A stretch of DNA of 64,000 bases from Anaerocolumna chitinilytica (GCF_014218355.1 NZ_AP023368.1:3476001-3540000), one strand, 5' to 3'. Counted from the stretch's first letter, positions 28,579 through 38,396 are shown. Made by a program: numbers and translations. The notes: generated from the sequence alone by a model not told the origin.

Positions 28579-29801
28579 ACCTTCTTCTCCTTGTTAAGCA
28601 TAGCCAGCATGCCTTCCAAATCTCCAGGATACTCCAATTGTTTTTCCAGTACATGCTCTGCATATTCCTTTTGTTTTTTCGGGTCTTCTATAAGCCGCTT
28701 AAGTTCATAAACTAAATTTTCCACATTCAATGACAGTAAGATGCCATCGTATCCTGATATAATCTGCTCCGTATTACCGGTACAATCCGATGCCACAATT
28801 GGCTTTCCTAATATCTGTGCTTCTTCAATTGCCAGACTCTTTCCTTCAAAACGAGTTGCATGGACATAGATATCTGCCTGCTTCATAAATGGATAGGGAT
28901 TATCCTTGGCTCCCATTAGGATAAAGTATTCCTCCACACCGTATTTCTTAATCAGCATCTCCAGATTTCTTCTTTCCATACCCTCGCCTATAACATACCA
29001 GCGCACAGGATAACCAGCCTTACGCAGCTCTGCCAGCGCAGCGACAGCAATATCATAACCTTTCTGATAATGGAGGCGCCCCACCGTTAAAAGGCGAATA
29101 CCTTTAAAACCATCCGTAAACCCGGTTCCACTTTCCGCTTTCTTAACAATACTTTCCTTATCCAGCAGATTGCGAAACAAGGTGACCTTATTCCTATACT
29201 TTGGATAAACACTGCAGAATTTCTCTCCGACCTCTTTAGAAACCACAAAAATCTTCTCCATTTTCTCATAACAGTCTTTGTCCATGAAAGGTGTATACCC
29301 GGCTTTTTGATAATCAATATGGATAAATGCCGCCTTATGGTCTGCTTTTACTTTATCCGCAAGATAATAGGCTGCTGCTCCCTCAAGATAAGCCACCGCT
29401 AAATCATATTTTTCTGTTAAAGCCGGCCGCCCGTCTGAGAGAAGCCTCCACAAAAGCTTATCATATTGTAGTTTTCTGCCGGAAGCTTTCTGTTCTCTGA
29501 TATTCTTTCCCATTGTTCCAAGTGCCCGAAAGCCCGTCATCTTATAAAAAAAAGAGTAAAGGATTGTTCTTAGTATCTGCACCCGCCCGGAAAAAGACAG
29601 CACCGAATGACTGTTCACATGCTTATTCAGAAGATGCACGCTTTTAGGCACCCTGTCAAACAGTTCTCCGCAGGGAATGATCGCAAGCAGAGAAAGCTCA
29701 TATTCTCCCATGGAATCCAGCTTTTTAAGCAGCTCTATCAAGGCGGTCTCAGCACCGGCTCTGCCCATCGTATTAATAATAAACAAGAGTTTCTTTCTCA
29801 T
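28575..29801 (-). CDS. GT4-family glycosyltransferase
   Basis: 408 residues from the ATG at 29801 (MRKKLLFIINTMGRAGAE). A longer in-frame reading to 29966 overlaps the DUF2304 gene and begins with a Leu/Pro-rich stretch unlike the family, so I rejected it. GT-B features: the N-terminal glycine loop GRAGAETALIEL, a C-terminal RLLTVGRLHYQKGYDIAV domain, and the donor-site motif EGKSLAIEEAQILGKPIV (EX7E type). It probably adds a sugar from a nucleotide donor to a growing lipid-linked chain. Donor unknown. Confidence 0.88.
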   Translation of the reverse strand: MRKKLLFIINTMGRAGAETALIELLKKLDSMGEYELSLLAIIPCGELFDRVPKSVHLLNKHVNSHSVLSFSGRVQILRTILYSFFYKMTGFRALGTMGKNIREQKASGRKLQYDKLLWRLLSDGRPALTEKYDLAVAYLEGAAAYYLADKVKADHKAAFIHIDYQKAGYTPFMDKDCYEKMEKIFVVSKEVGEKFCSVYPKYRNKVTLFRNLLDKESIVKKAESGTGFTDGFKGIRLLTVGRLHYQKGYDIAVAALAELRKAGYPVRWYVIGEGMERRNLEMLIKKYGVEEYFILMGAKDNPYPFMKQADIYVHATRFEGKSLAIEEAQILGKPIVASDCTGNTEQIISGYDGILLSLNVENLVYELKRLIEDPKKQKEYAEHVLEKQLEYPGDLEGMLAMLNKEKKV

Positions 29802-29844
29802 AACAATATGATTCTCCCTAGTAATTTTTCCGGAATAAGATATA

Positions 29845-30327
29845 TCAGCAAAATGGGGTTCCAATAGTAAAGGGCATTCCATCAGAGGAGGAAATTCCTT
29901 TAGGGGAAGACATCTCAGTGGAAGGAGACGTCTGAGTGGAGGAAGACCGCTCAAGAGTAGCAGCATACTCCCTTGTAATCAGATCTTTCAAATGACTGTT
30001 CTCTTCATTTAGCAAAGATACCTGCATGGCAAGCTCTTGTACCCGAGCAGATAATTCAGCATTAGCCTTGTAGCAGTTAAAAATCCCATAGGTTGCCAGA
30101 ATAATGGCGATTGCAAATATAATGGACGGCGGGTATTGTACTGAGAACTGGTCGGATATAAAATACACCAATCCGGGAACCAAACCAAATATAATTATTA
30201 TGATACCACCCATAATCCAGAACAAACTTTGTTTTTCTGTCATTTTACGGACAACGCTGGCTTTTCTCGCCATATAAATCAGAATCAAACCCGAAGCGCA
30301 AATAAAAAGCTGAAGTAATAACGACAT
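29845..30327 (-). CDS. DUF2304 small membrane protein
   Basis: 160 residues. Three hydrophobic helices (about 3-19, 33-57, 66-86) are followed by a coiled coil (about 90-125) and a Ser/Thr/Pro-rich tail. The helix-loop-helix layout with YMARKASVVRKMTEKQSLFWI fits DUF2304, a family commonly found beside DPM-synthase-like GT2 genes in cell-wall glycan loci. It may anchor or regulate the neighbouring GT2. TTAGGAGGAATTAT gives a strong ribosome site at the ATG. Function unknown. Confidence 0.8.
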   Translation of the reverse strand: MSLLLQLFICASGLILIYMARKASVVRKMTEKQSLFWIMGGIIIIIFGLVPGLVYFISDQFSVQYPPSIIFAIAIILATYGIFNCYKANAELSARVQELAMQVSLLNEENSHLKDLITREYAATLERSSSTQTSPSTEMSSPKGISSSDGMPFTIGTPFC

Positions 30328-30401
30328 ATAATTCCTCCTAATGTACTTTTGTCAACTATACCCCTACATGCTAATACAACCCCAAATTCAATAGTTTATC
30401 G

Positions 30402-31850
30402 CTAACCTTGTTTATATACATTATAAACATCCGCCCTTGGCATCTCCTCGTATACCTGCTTTAGGACCGTACCACGGCAGAATACATGGCTGTCCAGATT
30501 TTTCTCGATCCAGCGCAGCCTGAAATAAGAGAATGTAAACGAGCAAAAAGCACCTGCCGTAAACCCTGCTCCATACCAGATAGCAGACAGCTGTGTTGCC
30601 AGAAGAGAACCGGCTAAGGTAACACTTGCAAAAATCACACCATTGATCACGGCACCTTTTAAGTCATCAAAATAATACAGGAACAGCAATTCAGAATACA
30701 TTAAAAATGCTATGAAATAACCTACTGCCAATTGGGGATATATCTCCATAATCATTCCGGAAAATCCGATAATCGGCAGAATTACAATGGCAATTAGATA
30801 AACCACCACCGAAACAATAAACTGAATATGTGTAAGAGACAAAAGCTGTGAAGAAAGTCCTCGAAACATCCTTTTCTTCGTCTTCTCAATACTGTCAAGT
30901 TTACCTCCGATGACAGCTTGCGTATAATCCTTGTACCTGTCATGGAAGTGCATCTCCACTCTGGATATAAACAAAACACTGGCAGATATATTGGTAAACA
31001 TAGCAAGACAGGTAGCCATATCATAGGATTGGTTACAGACATAGGTGTCGCGAACTACCAGATGGGTCGGATGGGTCCAAAATACAAAATTGTGAATAAA
31101 CAGTCCCAGCGTATATAAAAAATTAGAGACAATTAACCTCCAATACACCTTATAATAGTGCAGTACATCCCCGTATTTACGGCTGTTCGCAGGAAAATAC
31201 CGCATTACATTACCTATCTCCAGGGAAGCAATCAGTAAAAAACCAATACTTAAAGCAAGCAGCATACTATAGGTAATGGAAAACTTCAGAAGAAGGCGAA
31301 AAATCACGGACAATAAAAACGTCAGCACCATACTGCTTAAAAAGTACAAAGAAACTTTCTTATATTGCTTTAAAATTGAATTATAAACCATAGAGGAAAA
31401 TGTCAGCGTCAATCCCAAATAAGCCATATAGGTTGTAAACACATAGTAAATAGCTACCTGGCCGATAACCACCTCATAAATATAAAAGGGGATTGCTATC
31501 AGGGAGGAAAGGGTAAGGTTTGTGATTGTTCCCACAAAAACACATGGTCTAATATCTTCATAATGCTGCTCATATATCCTATCCGTCTGAAATTTGGAAA
31601 GTACCGAGTTAAAAGGAGAGGAAGTTAAAAGGGAAAAGATAAATATATACAGAATACTGCTTGAAAAGGTTTCCCTTTCCAAATACCCAACCTGATCAAA
31701 ACCTAATACACGATACATTCCAAAAAGGCATCCTATCACTACCAGCATTGGTGCAATCGTATTAACAAAGCTAAAGCCAATGCCATAAAGAGAAGCAGTT
31801 AATGTATGTTTATCAAATATTCTGTTTAGCTGAACACCAATACCAGCCAT
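30402..31850 (-). CDS. pelG: Pel exopolysaccharide transporter PelG
   Basis: 482 residues from the ATG at 31850 (MAGIGVQLNRIFDK), the standard PelG start; a GTG at 31862 is less likely. About 12 membrane helices. Motifs such as LLTSSPFNSVLSKFQTDRIYEQHYEDI match PelG, a MOP-superfamily member that moves Pel polymer across the membrane together with PelD and PelE. It follows pelF by about 33 bases, as in other Pel loci. No pelB or pelC is present, as expected without an outer membrane. Confidence 0.92.
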   Translation of the reverse strand: MAGIGVQLNRIFDKHTLTASLYGIGFSFVNTIAPMLVVIGCLFGMYRVLGFDQVGYLERETFSSSILYIFIFSLLTSSPFNSVLSKFQTDRIYEQHYEDIRPCVFVGTITNLTLSSLIAIPFYIYEVVIGQVAIYYVFTTYMAYLGLTLTFSSMVYNSILKQYKKVSLYFLSSMVLTFLLSVIFRLLLKFSITYSMLLALSIGFLLIASLEIGNVMRYFPANSRKYGDVLHYYKVYWRLIVSNFLYTLGLFIHNFVFWTHPTHLVVRDTYVCNQSYDMATCLAMFTNISASVLFISRVEMHFHDRYKDYTQAVIGGKLDSIEKTKKRMFRGLSSQLLSLTHIQFIVSVVVYLIAIVILPIIGFSGMIMEIYPQLAVGYFIAFLMYSELLFLYYFDDLKGAVINGVIFASVTLAGSLLATQLSAIWYGAGFTAGAFCSFTFSYFRLRWIEKNLDSHVFCRGTVLKQVYEEMPRADVYNVYKQG

Positions 31851-31883
31851 ATCCGTTCTCACCTCTCTTTTTACTAAATTGAA

Positions 31884-33350
31884 TTACTGCTTCTTTTTAA
31901 CCACAAATGCTTCTTCCGTATAAGTAACATCACTCATTTCAGCCAGGGTTTTATAAATCTTTCTATAGTTGTTTTCCATATACACATTTTTATATTTCGC
32001 CATAAGACGATTATAACCATTCATGCCCATCTTCTTTCGTAAAGCAGGATCAACAGCCAACTTTAAAATTGCGTTGGTTATTTCTGCAATATTCATAACA
32101 GGTACGATAATACCTGCCTCACCAAAGGAATCCCCTTCTCCGTAAACCAAGCCATAACAGTTACCTACATTCGTAGCAATACACGGTTTTTTTGCAGCAA
32201 ACCCTTCCAAAATCGTAAGTGGCTGGCCTTCGCTGATACTGGTAAGTATGGTCATATCCATTTTTCCGATATACTCAGTCGTACGTATGCTGCCTGTAAA
32301 TACGATATTTTCAGCATTCAGAGCTTTTATCAATTCATGGCAGTCTGCAGCATATTCCGGATCCTCATCATCCGGTCCCATAATCCATAGCTTTAGCTTC
32401 GGCTCTTTCTGATGTGCATAGTAAAATGCATTAATCAAGGTCTTTACATCCTTGATCGGTGTAACACGAAGGATTGCCCCAACATTAATATTCACATCCT
32501 CCGGATCTTTCATAGGAATGTCCTCGAAATGCTTTGCATCAATGCCATTGGGTGTAATGATTGCCTTTTCCTCCGGGCAGCCTAACTCTATTTGCAAGGA
32601 GTGAGCCTGTTTAAAGAGAGAAGTTACCAGATCTGCAAAATAGTATGCGCATTTTGACATTTTATGAAACTGCTCAATCCATATATTTTTATAAATCCCT
32701 TGAACCCATTTTGCTTTGATAATCTCCTCTTCCCTCTCACGGGTATAAATACCATGCTCACTGATAAGCAATTTTGCATTGGTGTAGATGGACAGGGCTT
32801 TGCTGCCAATAATACCTGCATAGCCGGTGGATACGCAGTGGTAAATATCAGCTTTTGGCGGCATACATTTTAACGCGAAGAAAAGCGGTAGATAGATAGA
32901 GCGCATGGTCCACAGGAAATCTGAAAAGGTAATATCATAATACCGCAGAGAATAATAGTCTTTTGTGACCTCCAGGAATTCCGGACTCATCAGAATATTG
33001 TTAATGGAGACATTCTTCCGGCTAAACATTCTAAACACCGTCAGCCAGTCTACCTCTTGTCCGATAATCAGGCTTCTCAGTGCATCCAATTCTTTTTTCT
33101 TTAGATGTACCCTTTTTTCGGTCCTGTATTTTCCGACCCAGTCCACATCCTGTAAATAGACCTCATGGACTTCTGTCAGATTATCCGGCAGACTGTAGGC
33201 AAACTTGCCTCTGATGCTCCGATCTGCCACAATTGTAATGAGATTGAACTCAATATTGGGAAATAATTTTATGATGCTGTGTATCCAGCTGGATACACCG
33301 CCAACAACATAGGGGTAACATCCCTCCGCTATTAAACAAACCTTCATCAT
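31884..33350 (-). CDS. pelF: Pel polysaccharide glycosyltransferase PelF
   Basis: 488 residues, cytoplasmic GT4. It starts MMKVCLIAEGCYPYVVGGVSSW, diagnostic for PelF, and contains the ISEHGIYTREREEEI motif, the donor-site segment ISEGQPLTILEGFAAKKP, and a C-terminal GT-B domain with GAILRVTPIKDVKTLI. PelF is the polymerase that uses UDP-GlcNAc/GalNAc-type donors to make Pel. GGGAGG lies just before the start. Neighbours are the DUF2194 gene upstream and pelG downstream. Confidence 0.93.
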   Translation of the reverse strand: MMKVCLIAEGCYPYVVGGVSSWIHSIIKLFPNIEFNLITIVADRSIRGKFAYSLPDNLTEVHEVYLQDVDWVGKYRTEKRVHLKKKELDALRSLIIGQEVDWLTVFRMFSRKNVSINNILMSPEFLEVTKDYYSLRYYDITFSDFLWTMRSIYLPLFFALKCMPPKADIYHCVSTGYAGIIGSKALSIYTNAKLLISEHGIYTREREEEIIKAKWVQGIYKNIWIEQFHKMSKCAYYFADLVTSLFKQAHSLQIELGCPEEKAIITPNGIDAKHFEDIPMKDPEDVNINVGAILRVTPIKDVKTLINAFYYAHQKEPKLKLWIMGPDDEDPEYAADCHELIKALNAENIVFTGSIRTTEYIGKMDMTILTSISEGQPLTILEGFAAKKPCIATNVGNCYGLVYGEGDSFGEAGIIVPVMNIAEITNAILKLAVDPALRKKMGMNGYNRLMAKYKNVYMENNYRKIYKTLAEMSDVTYTEEAFVVKKKQ

Positions 33351-33394
33351 AGCCTCCCTCTGCCTTCCAGTAATATATTTTATTTACAGGCAGT

Positions 33395-35305
33395 TTATTT
33401 CGGGTTACTTGGTATTAATTTATTATTTTTCGGCTTCTGAAGAAGATTCTTTTCACTCATATGAAGCCTTACTTCTTTCCCTTGTGCTTTAATCAGATAG
33501 AAGGTATCAGATATCTTCTTGGCTGTCCCATTCTCCACAGAATCAATTTGCTTATTACTGGTATTAAATATAAAGTAAGCTTCCTTCTCGAAATGATCTA
33601 TATGAATATCAACATCCTCTGCATTATAATCCCAGGTGTAGTCCAATGCCAGAAAGCGTCTCACCCGGTTTTCCATTTCATAGACTGATACCATGTCCAT
33701 CATAGAATAATCATTAAAATACGTACTGCCCTTAGACAATTTAAGGCTTAACTCATTCCATTCATCAGAGAGATTCTGCGGATACAGGACTCGTTTAATA
33801 TCCACTCCCATATTGCACATGCCCAGTGCATTTTCTATGGCATTCATTCTCAGGTCATCCATGGTTTCATGCCGGTAACCATCCAGAGTATATTTTACGG
33901 AAAGTACATCGGCATTTAAAAAGCCCAATAGATTATCCCCCTCTTTGTAGTCTGACATAACCAGATTAATATCATGCAGGAAAGCACTATTAAGCACACT
34001 CTCCACTTCCCCTTCACGAAAACCTGCCGTATACAATGCTGTAAAATGATAATCCGGCAGAAATTTTCTAAAAAACAATTCATTTTTCTTAAGCATATCA
34101 TTTATATCAACTCCAGACACCTGACCTAAGGATAGGCCCAATCCTCCTGAAAGTTTTTCAATCTCCTCCAAGTAAAATACAAGATAATCCTCCTTTGAAG
34201 CAGCATTATTTTGATAATCCAACTGAGGCGCTGCGAAAAAGTTATAGGAACCACCATATTTTTTTAATATTTGAATAATATTAGGCCACAGCAGGTCTCT
34301 GGCCACTGCCTCTGAATTCCGGCTATACAATTGATTCATCACATCATAATTCTCATCAGAGAAATAGGGGTAACTTAGCAGGGAAATTGTTTGTGCATTT
34401 ATAATAGGATAGAGATAATATTCACTTTGATGGGCCATAAATCCTGTCAATATACCAAGTAGAGATGTACCATCAAAAATATCGCAGTTTACAACACATA
34501 CAAATGAATTTCTCGTTGTCGTCCTCCAAAGCAGCGGCGGAAGATCCTTATCTTCGATTTTAAGATTCTTTTGATTTTTAAAGATTCCTACTGCGTATAC
34601 CTCATAACCTGCTGCCAGTGAATAATAGGGGACATCGACTTTGGTATCATCCTTCTCACCAAAATAGTCACCCTTTGTATAAATTCGTTCTTTGTTTATC
34701 ATGAAATTAGAAAATATCTTAATTCCGTCAGCTGTCACATTCTCAGCCACCTCAGCCTTTATACCAAAAAAGGCGGCAAGTTCCTTGCTCTTAGAAATGG
34801 TCCCATAATCAGGAAGCTCCGGAAAGATCATGGTCTTACCCAGATCAGCATAAGCGTAAAGGTCTGCCAAATCCTCTGCTGTAATCTTGTAATCACCAAA
34901 AATTACTGTATCATAGCCAGATATCTCTTCTTTTTTAGGCAGAGAATGAAAGACCTTGTACAAATATTTATTATATACGCACCACTGAATCAGAACCTGG
35001 GTATTCGTACTTTCTTTGTCTAAGGACATATCCTTGGACATATCCTGGGATATAATAGCGATGCGTAGCTTTCCTCTTTTATCTACAACTTCTCTTCCCT
35101 TCGCAGGTGCTAATGAGGCAGAAAGCTCCAGATTCAGAGAATCAGCCGTTATCGTATCGCTGATAGTAATATCTGATTTATCTGTCTCCTTTATATTCTT
35201 AGAAGTACCTGACAAAATATTTGTAGAGACGCCAATAAACATAAACATTACAAATACCATTAACATTAATATAAAAATTGTAAAGTAATTTTTTATAGAA
35301 ACCAT
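33395..35305 (-). CDS. DUF2194 membrane-anchored protein of the Pel locus (possible PelA counterpart)
   Basis: 636 residues with one N-terminal membrane helix (about 8-30) and a large outer region. Residues about 80-240 show a Rossmann-like or amidotransferase-like pattern (KLRIAIISQD, YDTVIFGDY, GKTMIFPELPDYG). A second domain from about 350 to 600 has barrel-like features (YGGSYNFFAAPQLDY, HFTALYTAGFREGE). The family name DUF2194 is from memory. In Gram-positive Pel loci the gene between pelE and pelF encodes a membrane-anchored PelA deacetylase domain, so by position this may play that role. I cannot point to a firm set of catalytic residues. Confidence 0.75.
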   Translation of the reverse strand: MVSIKNYFTIFILMLMVFVMFMFIGVSTNILSGTSKNIKETDKSDITISDTITADSLNLELSASLAPAKGREVVDKRGKLRIAIISQDMSKDMSLDKESTNTQVLIQWCVYNKYLYKVFHSLPKKEEISGYDTVIFGDYKITAEDLADLYAYADLGKTMIFPELPDYGTISKSKELAAFFGIKAEVAENVTADGIKIFSNFMINKERIYTKGDYFGEKDDTKVDVPYYSLAAGYEVYAVGIFKNQKNLKIEDKDLPPLLWRTTTRNSFVCVVNCDIFDGTSLLGILTGFMAHQSEYYLYPIINAQTISLLSYPYFSDENYDVMNQLYSRNSEAVARDLLWPNIIQILKKYGGSYNFFAAPQLDYQNNAASKEDYLVFYLEEIEKLSGGLGLSLGQVSGVDINDMLKKNELFFRKFLPDYHFTALYTAGFREGEVESVLNSAFLHDINLVMSDYKEGDNLLGFLNADVLSVKYTLDGYRHETMDDLRMNAIENALGMCNMGVDIKRVLYPQNLSDEWNELSLKLSKGSTYFNDYSMMDMVSVYEMENRVRRFLALDYTWDYNAEDVDIHIDHFEKEAYFIFNTSNKQIDSVENGTAKKISDTFYLIKAQGKEVRLHMSEKNLLQKPKNNKLIPSNPK

Positions 35306-35320
35306 TGTCCCTTTCCAGGA

Positions 35321-36217
35321 TTATGAGCCATCATACAATCGGAACAAGTTCATAATCTCTTCATCAACAATAATATTCGATTCTCTTAATTCATCCAGAC
35401 AATCAAAAAAAGCTGTTTTATTTTGCTGTTCAAAATATAAATGCAGAAAAGCCTTGTACGTATCCAGCATATGCTGGCGGTACAAACCGGCTCTGGAAGC
35501 CCATTTATCAGCCATATTATAATTCTTAATGGATAGGAACAAATCCGTCATCCATAAATAATGGGTAGCCGTCATGTACCAAAGATTATGTTGAAAGAGA
35601 TTCTCCGCAACATTGTCCATAATATAAATATAGGACCTCTGTTCCACTTCATTCATAATCTTCATACTTAGAATTTCATGAATATAATCAAGGGAAAGAA
35701 GATTAAGCTCCACATCTTCCGGATGCCTTTGCATTTGATCAATCATATTTTGTGCCGTAGTACGGCATTCCGACAATGCATCCAAAATGATAGATGCCGC
35801 ATAATGTGAGGTTTCGGTATCCTCACTATTCATAGCTACCACAATGCTGGAAACCGTTTTTTTCGCATTGTTGCGCAGAGTATCTAAAAGAAGTCTCCTA
35901 AGACTTGAGGTATCTGAGACTGCCATCGCATCCTGAATCGGTACATAATTCATCTCCATTTCACTATTTGGTGGCAGTATTATCTTCTCCCTTTCCTGGT
36001 TAAAGCTTATATCATTCATATCAATATTCTTTTTCCGGCTTAAGAAACTAAACAATAAACCTAGTAAAATATATAACAATCCGAAAAATGGTACGATAAA
36101 TATAAACCAGGAAAGCATAACTTGTGTACTTCGTTGACCTTTTTTTCGAAAGAAAGCCGTCACAAATACGATTACTGCAATCAGTGAATTCAATATCAAA
36201 ATAAGCAGAACCGGCAT
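35321..36217 (-). CDS. pelE: PelE-like membrane protein with TPR-type helices
   Basis: 298 residues from the ATG at 36217, which has AAAGGAG seven bases upstream and sits just beyond the previous stop codon. Two membrane helices at about 2-21 and 33-56 are followed by a soluble all-helical region with TPR-like repeats (about 115-290). PelE has two membrane helices and TPRs and links PelD to PelF and PelG. Sequence similarity is weak; the call rests on topology, the TPR pattern, and position between pelD and the other pel genes. Confidence 0.7.
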   Translation of the reverse strand: MPVLLILILNSLIAVIVFVTAFFRKKGQRSTQVMLSWFIFIVPFFGLLYILLGLLFSFLSRKKNIDMNDISFNQEREKIILPPNSEMEMNYVPIQDAMAVSDTSSLRRLLLDTLRNNAKKTVSSIVVAMNSEDTETSHYAASIILDALSECRTTAQNMIDQMQRHPEDVELNLLSLDYIHEILSMKIMNEVEQRSYIYIMDNVAENLFQHNLWYMTATHYLWMTDLFLSIKNYNMADKWASRAGLYRQHMLDTYKAFLHLYFEQQNKTAFFDCLDELRESNIIVDEEIMNLFRLYDGS

Positions 36218-36218
36218 C

Positions 36219-38396
36219 TTAATACTCCTTTTCCGGATAAGTCGTAATATTCTTCTCCTCCAAACGTTTTCTGACATAGACCGACTCGGATTCATTTGTA
36301 TTGGTCAGCAGAACGGCAAGGTTCCCGTCCGGCATGATACCGATATAATCCGACTCCCGCAATAATGGTTTAATAGTATCGCTCATTTCCTTTATAGATC
36401 TATAATCTCTTTGGATATAGATAACGCTTTGCTCTGCATATCCTTTTTCGCTGGCATGCTTGTATATATCCAGCATCCCACGAAATGCAGCTTCCTGAAG
36501 GATTGCTGTTTCAGGAATGAATCTGCGATTAGCTAAAGCATCCAGATAATCTGCATCTCGAACGATAACAGAATAAATCAATGCGCCAACGATTGTAAGC
36601 AGATTGGCCTGGTATAGAGTCATTTGCTCGTAGGGAATACCCCACAATAATATTAAAATTCTCATTTTATCATTATTATCAAAAAGAGCGCTGGCCATCA
36701 TCGGCAATGCACTGTCTAAGGAACGATTAATGTATACCTGCTTTCCCGCTAAGACTTCAAAAATCATTTTATAATTCTTCATTGGAATTGATTTGCCCAG
36801 AGAACGGGCTTTTTCGCTGGAAGCAGATGCCAGCCTGCAGTACTCTGCATTTGACACAATATAAATCGAAACATCCTTTGTATTCATGATATCCGAAAGC
36901 GTATCCAATGACGCAAACATCACTTCACCCGTTGCAGCCTTGTCCAATTTAGAGGTAATCTCATAAATACGGCCGATACTCTCCGAGCTGCTGATTATCT
37001 TATCCGCAAAATAATTCTTGATTTTCATATTACTGGAATTGATGACAGTAATATCCTCCAACCGTTCTGTAAGGAAATCTATCTCCTCGTTTTTATCCAA
37101 TTTCATCTCAATAAATCTGTCTTTTAAATGCCCCACTGTCAGAGCCACAACAAAAATCTGAGCTATCCAAATGTAAGTGTTAATATCTATTAATATGGAA
37201 AAACCTGAGGTTGTATACGTTTGACGGAAGCAATATCCAACAACACTGAGAAGGGAGGCTAAAATAGCCTGTTGCCTGCCATGAATCACCGCAAATAATA
37301 ACACATATAGTAAATAGAAGTTAATTCCACTGAAATAAGGATTGCTCACCATACTATTATTCAGTATAAAAAAAGGGATAAAGAAAACCAGACATTCAAT
37401 AAAAGGAAAACTCTTTCGAAGCAAGCGAAATATTCTCTCTCTTAATCCATCCCCTCTGTATCTTTCATCCTTATGCAAAAACAGATTCTTATGATTGTTC
37501 ATATAAGAAATAATTTTAGGAACTACATCTTTATAGCTATTTCTGATTTCAAAAGGAAACTCCTTGCAAAATCTTTCATTTGATAAAATGGTTCTATGTT
37601 TAAGGCCTACTGTTTGGTCCACAATATCAATTTGCCTTGAATATTTTTCTTGAATTAACCTGGCAACTGCATCTCCTGTGATCTCTTCCATAGAAGAAAT
37701 ATGATAAAGATGCTGCTTTCTCTCAGGTGCTTTAATTAACAATGCTATCGCTTCCACTGCATCCTTTACATAAAGCGCTGATAATATCTTTTTTGCATTT
37801 ACCTGCAAACGACCGGTAATCAATGCCTTTAGACATATGCCTGAAAGAATATCCGTACATGCTTCTCTGTCAGCAGGAATACCATACATACCCGCAACTC
37901 TCAAAACCGTTACTTCCATCTGTGTTACCTGATTAAAATGTAAGGAGAGATTCTCTCCCTGAGAAATCGTCATACCTTTCATACTATTAGGGGATGCCGG
38001 TACATCCTCATTGATATCTATAATATATTCATCTTCATAGACAGCCTCAGAAGATACATAGATAAAATGCCTGACACCAAACATTCCTGCACACATGAGC
38101 AGGTTATTGAGCCCGGTTATATACTTTGAGGATTCCTCAAACATACTTTTATCATCCCACTTATATAATGGATCATAAGCCCCTGTAAAAAGAATAGCAT
38201 CCGGACGGCTGCTGCTAATAAGAGATCTAACACTGTCACTGTCATAATGAAAGATATATTGTTCGAACACATGGGCAGGCTTTTTTGACTTTTTATTACT
38301 ATTTAATGTATAAATATCCCATTTTTCTTTATAGAATTTATGAATAATTTCATTGGTAAAAGTGCCATAACTTCCAACTATTAGGATGCTGCCCAT
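36219..38396 (-). CDS. pelD: PelD-like c-di-GMP receptor fused to a degenerate NAD-epimerase domain
   Basis: 725 residues from the ATG at 38396; a GTG at 38420 has no ribosome site. Residues 1 to about 300 form an extended-SDR fold (ILIVGSYGTFTNEII, FIYVSSEAVYEDE, LRVAGMYGIP). By hand alignment the catalytic Tyr and Lys of the usual YxxxK are replaced (K140 and I144), so it is probably not an active epimerase. Four membrane helices follow (about 331-422), then a GAF domain (about 480-615) and a degenerate GGDEF domain. The I-site motif RESD (680-683) lies six residues before the altered signature PDGNL (689-693), the same spacing as in true diguanylate cyclases. This is the PelD layout plus an extra N-terminal domain. 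It is the first gene of the locus. Confidence 0.85.
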   Translation of the reverse strand: MGSILIVGSYGTFTNEIIHKFYKEKWDIYTLNSNKKSKKPAHVFEQYIFHYDSDSVRSLISSSRPDAILFTGAYDPLYKWDDKSMFEESSKYITGLNNLLMCAGMFGVRHFIYVSSEAVYEDEYIIDINEDVPASPNSMKGMTISQGENLSLHFNQVTQMEVTVLRVAGMYGIPADREACTDILSGICLKALITGRLQVNAKKILSALYVKDAVEAIALLIKAPERKQHLYHISSMEEITGDAVARLIQEKYSRQIDIVDQTVGLKHRTILSNERFCKEFPFEIRNSYKDVVPKIISYMNNHKNLFLHKDERYRGDGLRERIFRLLRKSFPFIECLVFFIPFFILNNSMVSNPYFSGINFYLLYVLLFAVIHGRQQAILASLLSVVGYCFRQTYTTSGFSILIDINTYIWIAQIFVVALTVGHLKDRFIEMKLDKNEEIDFLTERLEDITVINSSNMKIKNYFADKIISSSESIGRIYEITSKLDKAATGEVMFASLDTLSDIMNTKDVSIYIVSNAEYCRLASASSEKARSLGKSIPMKNYKMIFEVLAGKQVYINRSLDSALPMMASALFDNNDKMRILILLWGIPYEQMTLYQANLLTIVGALIYSVIVRDADYLDALANRRFIPETAILQEAAFRGMLDIYKHASEKGYAEQSVIYIQRDYRSIKEMSDTIKPLLRESDYIGIMPDGNLAVLLTNTNESESVYVRKRLEEKNITTYPEKEY

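Noticed and set aside
28575..29966. Longer start of the GT4 gene at 29966
   Set aside because: The extra 55 residues overlap the DUF2304 gene, are Leu/Pro-rich and unlike GT4; the family start MRKKLLFIINTMGRAG is at 29801.
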